A stretch of 64,000 nt of DNA from Carettochelys insculpta (Eukaryota; Chordata; Testudines; Carettochelyidae): contig NC_134144.1 in the NCBI RefSeq assembly GCF_033958435.1, positions 7,434,010 to 7,498,009 on the forward strand, written 5' to 3'. Numbering within the stretch: position 1 is the first letter of the stretch; each line of letters opens with the position of its first letter. The notes beneath the pieces were generated by a model. The model had not been told where the DNA came from and did no database searches. It saw only the letters and a list, made by a program, of their open reading frames with translations. The position numbers and the translations under genes are program-made. Shown in pieces: positions 58,901-64,000 of this stretch.

Positions 58901-60327
58901 CTGCAAGGGATGCTGAGGGATATTGGCTCCCGAGCTGCTCCAGTTCAGATAGTTTGTCACTGTGAGCTTTCAAGAGGGTAAATAAGTTGATTAAAGGGGA
59001 GAATCTGTCAGGTCAGCATTTTTTTTTTTGCCCACCCAGAAGCCATTCTCCTGTCATTACCCTCACCCATTTACTCTTCCTCACAGTTAAAAATAAATAA
59101 ATAACTTTGGTAGTGATTTGCCCATCTTATCTATGCCTCTGGACAATCAAATATGTAGATATGCAGTAATGCAAACGGTGCTGATTGACTAAGTGTCAAG
59201 GTTTGCAGAGAAAAGGTTCAATCAGTGCAGGAATGGTAGAAGAGACTGCAGTGCATACACTACCAACACTCTAGCAGGCTGAGCAATTTATACTGATGCT
59301 CTGAAAAGCAAAGTGTAGGAAAGGGAGTCTGTTAATCGCTATTTGAGAGGGCCAGTCACTTACTTGACATGCCTCTGTCTTTCAGAGGTTCGTATTCTGC
59401 CTTCCCAGACTTCAGATTGTTTCTGTGTTCTGTAGCCTTCTTCCACAAGCTGAAGGTTTTGTGACTGGGGCGTGAATTTACTATTCAACAGATGAATGAA
59501 TGGCTAATAACTCTTCCTAAAGCCAGTCCACATGGGCAAGGCATGACACATTCTCAGAGCATCAAGAACTCTGAGTCACCTTGTAATGCATCAACCTCCT
59601 TCAGTCTCTTGCTGAAGTGGTCATCTATAACACCAGGAGGAGGATGCTAGGTGGCAGAGGGCATGTTCTCTGTCTGTAAGGCCTATTGCCACTCCTTCCT
59701 TGTCTCACGCATCCTGGCAGACTTCCTCTGGGTAGTGTCACTGGCTTTCTAGACAGCTTTGAGGAGCAGTTGGCACTGTTCTCTACTCGGTGTCACCCTC
59801 TGGTTTCCTCGTTTTAAACCTGTGACCAGTACCTCCTCCCCTGGTTTATCATTAGCTGTCCCAAGCAATCAGTTGGGTCCTGGGTCCACAAACTGGGGAA
59901 GGGACCTCAGCAGTGCGTGGACTTAGACCTGCCTACTTCCCAGCATCCAAATAGTACTCCCTTGCCTCAGGGAGAGATTTTCTGCAGCTAACTCCTGGAT
60001 GCTCCAGTCTGTTAGCCAGCCCAGCACATTGCTCTGGGCTCTGTCAGCACTTTCCTTGCCAGGTGTGCATGGTCCCCTTGTGTTTTGGAAGAGCATATGT
60101 CTGCAATAGCCAGGCCCCAGGACTGGACACTTACAGAAATTACGAAGTCCTTTGTCTCCAAAGACAGTACACTTGGCAGCCGGTTGGCATGGCCATGTAG
60201 TCACACTCTTTTAGGTAAAACCCCTGAGATAGATTTATAACAATCAGTTTCTGAATCGAAAGCAGATGTAATAGACATTTAAAGTGGTTACAACTAAAAC
60301 AAAAGTGTAATCCTATGTTCTAGTGAC
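55942..60327. other. Unique sequence with few relics; no gene recognised
   Basis: Over 4 kb without a recognised gene. A K-type palindromic relic lies near 57796-57862 (GCTAATTTACACCAGTTTGA). The 57000-57440 part is repeat-free and could be conserved non-coding DNA. The minus-strand frames near 58.15-58.56 and 59.92 kb have no domain. Confidence 0.35.
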
Positions 60328-60330
60328 TAA

Positions 60331-60609
60331 GGCCAGGTCTACACAAGACTTTAAAGTCAATTGATTGTAGATAGGCAATTCCGGCTCTGGTAATTGTGTA
60401 GCTGGAATCAACTTATCTACAGTTTACTTACCTTGACCGTCCTCACTGATGGAGGTCAACGGGAGAGACTTCTCACAATATTGAGGAGTACAAGGGTCGA
60501 CTGTTGACCCCTGATAGTTCGATTTCATGCGTCCCTACTAGGAGCACGAAATCAAACCCTGGAAGATTGACCCTGACCGAGTTATCTTTTGGTTGGGGAA
60601 GACATACAC
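60331..60609. mobile_element. GTCTACAC MITE with TAA duplication (family F, copy F2)
   Basis: It begins GGCCAGGTCTACACAAGAC and ends in a decayed GAAGACATACAC, aligned to the F1 end at 8 of 12 positions. TAA flanks it at 60328-60330 and 60610-60612. Internal blocks AATTGTGTAGCTGGAATCAA and GGAAGATTGACCCTGAC match the inverse of F1. Confidence 0.7.
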
Positions 60610-60966
60610 TAAAACTTAACAAGTTACAGTTCCTGAGATCAGTTTTTCACCTAAGTATCCTTTCAGCATCGAACTCTCAGCTGCTCCATCAGTGGCCATG
60701 TTGACTCAGCCCTCTGTCGTGCAGCATTGACCAGTCACTGAACACCTGACACAGGCTCTGGTATTTTCACAGCCCCAGACGAGATCAGATTAGATTGAGC
60801 AAGAGCCTTATTCATCCAGTATCCCTCCTGCTGCCTCAGAGTGTACCAGGAGCAGGTTGGAGATGGGGAGTGGTTGAGCAGGAGAGGGATGCGGGAGTGG
60901 CCTGGGGGGTGGAGGGGTCAGAAAGGGAGAAGGGGTGCAGAAGTAGTTTGAGGGTGTGGGTTCTGG

Positions 60967-60970
<4 letters not shown>

Positions 60971-61001
<31 letters not shown>
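60971..61001. repeat. (TG)n microsatellite
   Basis: Perfect TG tract of about 15 units. Confidence 0.95.
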
Positions 61002-61005
<4 letters not shown>

Positions 61006-61392
61006 ATATGGCCCAGCTCCCCATGGACACATGTAGCTCCATGTTCTCTGCTGCTCCCTGCCACTGCCTCTCACCGCTCTGATTGACCAGAATTGTGGCC
61101 AATCAGAGCAGTGAGGGGAGAGCCTCCAGTCTGAGCTGTGCTACCATTCCCCTAGGTGGCAGGAGGGGAGGGGATGCATCAGTGGTGGTATGTGTGGAGC
61201 CGCTTCTTCCCCCCCAACTAGGCAGAGCTCATGGGCTGCATTTGGCCCTGGGTGGTCTGACTTGGTCCCACGAGGCTTAGGTCTCCACGTCCACCATTGG
61301 GCCAGATGTTGAGGCAAAGAAAGCCCTAAGCCTCAGGAGCTGCATCCAGCCAAGCTGGGGGCTGGATCCGGACCATGAATTCCCCACCCCTG
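61002..61392. mobile_element. 3' part of a hAT-like GC-rich element
   Basis: The end GAATTCCCCACCCCTG has the CACCCCTG terminus seen in the hAT at 38141. The interior has GGCCAATCAGAGCAGTGAGG and TGCATTTGGCCCTGGGTGG, typical of a common turtle hAT-derived repeat in my recollection. No left terminus or TSD partner was found. Confidence 0.35.
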
Positions 61393-62048
61393 CTTAAGAC
61401 AAAACTTTCATTTAGGTCTCCGAAGGTGCATCGTGTTTTCATTAATCCACAGGTGCCCCCTCGTCCCATGGATTGTTACTGGTACGAGAGTGCAAAGGCT
61501 CAGACCAACAATTCCTTACTAAGTTGGCAATAATGTGCGAATCCAGTTAGACAACAGATCACAAAACCCTTTGGTGTTAAGGACATGAAACAGAAAATTC
61601 ACATGAGCCTGCACACCGAAGAGATACACTGTGGCTAAGAGGCCATTGGGGATCTTGAGCTGAGCTTGATTACATTTCATAGAATAAATTAGCATTGTGG
61701 GCACATAAGGATAGTTCTGTATTGAGGCAGAGGACAACAGGGAGCTTCAGAGTGGAAGGAGGAAACATTTATTTATTTATTTACTATTTTTAATTCTGTT
61801 TTGCTACAAAGAAAGAAAAGTGAACTAAGATTAAACTTCTGCACTGGGAGCCATTTTCTATGACTTTGGCCAGCAAAGTGTTATCCAGGCCTAGAGAGTT
61901 TGTATGAGAATGGAGTTGAAAGAACTCCGTTACAGGTACTTAAGCATGTAGTGTGGAGGAAAGAAGGAAAATGGAAGTTGAGACGGAAGACAGTCTTTCT
62001 CCTACATGCGTCCCATTCAGGTGGGGCTGAAGCATGTGAGAGAGGTGC

Positions 62049-62095
62049 CTGGACTTGATATCATCTCCAGATTCCCTTCAGTTTTATGGATCTGT
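62049..62095 (+). mobile_element. CR1 3' end fragment
   Basis: CTGGACTTGATATCATCTCC followed by TTCCCTTCAGTTTTATGGAT matches the last 50 bp of CR1, decayed. Confidence 0.45.
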
Positions 62096-63680
62096 GTTTA
62101 AGTGCTTTGCAGGATCAAGGCCTGCATTCTGCAGGCTGTACTTAGAAAAACCCACAGTGAAGCCATTTGTCCTTTGTCGACCATGACTCTTTAGACCCCC
62201 GTAGTGGGTGAGAATGCTAGTCTGCATTTAGGAAGAGGAACATGTTTCTGGTGTACAGCTGCTTACAGGAAAGGTGCATTGAGGCCCTAGCTCACTGTAG
62301 GTGATATCTAAAAGGGGACGTGTGAACTCAAAATGCAGTTCAGCAATATTCCCATAGTCAGCCCTAAACCTACTTATTGCTTAAAAGTAAAATAAATGCT
62401 TAAATGCTTTATTTCTACCAGGTGTATCACATAATTGCTGGTGTCAAAACATACCTTTTATATTTTGTCAGTATAGATATAAATAATTCTACATTAATAT
62501 TCCTAGGAAGGAAGTACCTGCGGTGGAAAAAAAAGCAAATTTCTTTGTAGCAGCCCTCCCCCCACCATCATATATGCTGACGAGGTTCTCTTTCCAAGAT
62601 ATCCCACAGTGTAAAAACTGATGGCTTGCCAACTAAGATAAGAAATGTGAAATACTTTCAGTTTCATGAAAGAATTTTGTATGAAGCTAATTAATTAAAA
62701 CTATCGGGAGTTCCTTTGAAGCAGTCTATGATTAAACACAAGGATTGATTGTGGAACAATTAGGTAAATTTGGCCTGAGGTATCTCTCCCCGAACTCCTC
62801 AGGGAGTAAAGGATGAAATTCTGGTTTAGAGTTACACTTTGTTAGAGATTTATCTGTTTTAATTGATTCAGCTTTTGTTATAAACCTCCTCCAGAACAGC
62901 CAATGCAGAGGACATATTATGTTAATTTATAATCTTCCCAGGAGTTACCTTTCACTTCACCTGGAAAGGAAAATATAGTTTGCCTGAAAGTTTGAAACAA
63001 GTGACTGTGAAATGAGATAAAAAAGATGAACTGTAATAATCTTCATTATCTGCTGGATCTTCATATCTCGCTTGAATCTTGAATGAAAAATTTTTAAAAC
63101 TGAACAGCACAGTCTGTCAGAATGAAATCAGTGTAGCTGATTTCTTTGTTTAGACTGATGTCTGCAAGGAATGCCTGACTTGGCCTTTTGTTCATGGTTA
63201 CCTGTACGATTGCTGAGAATCTAGTCATGTGGGTTACATAAATCCCCCATGACTGCTGTGATCAGATTGTACATTATTTTGAGAGGGAGACATCACATGA
63301 GAGCAAAGGCTGCAATTATACTTTGTAAATAGGGTATACCTGCTGATAGTTCAGGTGTATATAAGAAAGATTTATTTTCCTCCTGAAATCCATGTGAGTC
63401 AGAAACAAATTGTTGGAAACAAAGTGGAGAAATTTACAGAAATGCAGGTGAAAATCATGGGTTTTTTTTTGCATTTATTTTGTACTGGAAAATTGAGGGA
63501 CCCATCTTTCATTTGTGTAGACCTTATGGCAACACCTTTTCACAATGGGTAAGTTGGCAGGGATTCTCTGGGCTGGGATCTTCAAGTAGAGGTTCTTAAC
63601 ATGAGGTTAAGGTCACAATGTAGCCATATTGCAGAGGGATAATTGCAGAAGGTTGCAAACAGTTGGATTTGGTCTGGTTA

Positions 63681-63683
<3 letters not shown>

Positions 63684-63718
<35 letters not shown>
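63684..63718. repeat. (AC)n microsatellite
   Basis: Perfect CA/AC tract of about 17 units. Confidence 0.95.
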
Positions 63719-63723
<5 letters not shown>

Positions 63724-64000
63724 GATGTCTGCCAGCAACTCTTGGAGTTTGAAAACATGTCTAACGAGATCAAAGTTTCAGTGGAGGTTGCTGTTGAAAC
63801 TAGCTGTTTCAATTCAGGCTGAAAATACAGCCAAGTGGACTGGTCCTGGTACCCAAAACAAAAAATTATAATTTAACGGGGGACTGTAACCAAGTCAACC
63901 AGATGCCCCGACGCCCCCTGCTGGTTGATCCAGGAATTAGCTTGTCTTGGTCTCCAGCTCTACACCTCCTTCTGGCTGGTCCGTTGCCTGCCCCCACTCC

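Larger units (their letters stand above)
61393..64000. other. AT-rich unique sequence with simple repeats; no gene recognised
   Basis: Contains (TTTA)n at 61767-61783, a CR1 3' end scrap near 62049-62095, and an (AC)n tract at 63684-63718. Short frames here lack domains. Confidence 0.4.

Noticed and set aside
61002..61392. Full hAT element ending at 61392
   Set aside because: No left terminus or matching octamer for CTTAAGAC was found, so only a partial element is listed.

Overview
This window looks like non-coding vertebrate DNA, most likely from a cryptodire turtle. Three things point that way: CR1 LINEs whose 3' ends and reverse-transcriptase (RT) remnants match the turtle/archosaur CR1 group; copies of the tRNA-derived SINE typical of Cryptodira; and many short inverted-repeat DNA transposons with GTCTACAC ends. 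A softshell (Trionychia) is my guess from memory of how common the TTCGAAATAG-type elements are there; I could not test it. I found no convincing host protein-coding exon, no tRNA or rRNA gene, no CRISPR array and no CpG-island promoter. The longest open frames all lie inside repeats.

Layout. 0-9 kb: a truncated MITE at the left edge, a GTCTACAC MITE (896-1247), a Cry-type SINE (1.9 kb), a hAT MITE with a clean 8-bp target-site duplication (TSD) (3140-3453), a homeodomain-site cluster (4931-5087), and a 1.5-kb unit bounded by 203-bp direct repeats (5705-7238). 9.1-11.3 kb: an old plus-strand CR1 split by a GTCGAC-type MITE and by a solo-LTR-like element. 14-22 kb: mostly unique sequence with MIR and palindromic relics and a GC-rich interspersed element (about 20.5-21.1 kb). 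22.4-25.06 kb: a minus-strand CR1 carrying two nested DNA transposons. 28.8-38.2 kb: further TIR elements, a long-inverted-repeat element (32.1-32.78 kb), head-to-head SINEs (35 kb), a GC-rich element (35.46-36.58 kb) and a hAT with repeats inside it (37.5-38.1 kb). 43.5-44.5 kb: a third CR1. 47.6-55.9 kb: three more copies of the 0.7-kb GTCTACAC/TTCGAA element. 54.8 and 60.3 kb: two copies of a TTA-flanked MITE. The rest is AT-rich unique DNA with simple repeats.

The most notable signal is a clan of at least five non-autonomous DNA-transposon families that share a GTCTACAC terminal core. Seven copies have exact 3-bp TSDs, and an eighth has one mismatch. Two of the exact TSDs can be checked against the broken CR1 sequence. 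All fit YYW when read on one strand or the other. The four 0.7-kb copies also keep the same internal reading frame, which may descend from an autonomous parent gene. No autonomous transposase is present in the window.
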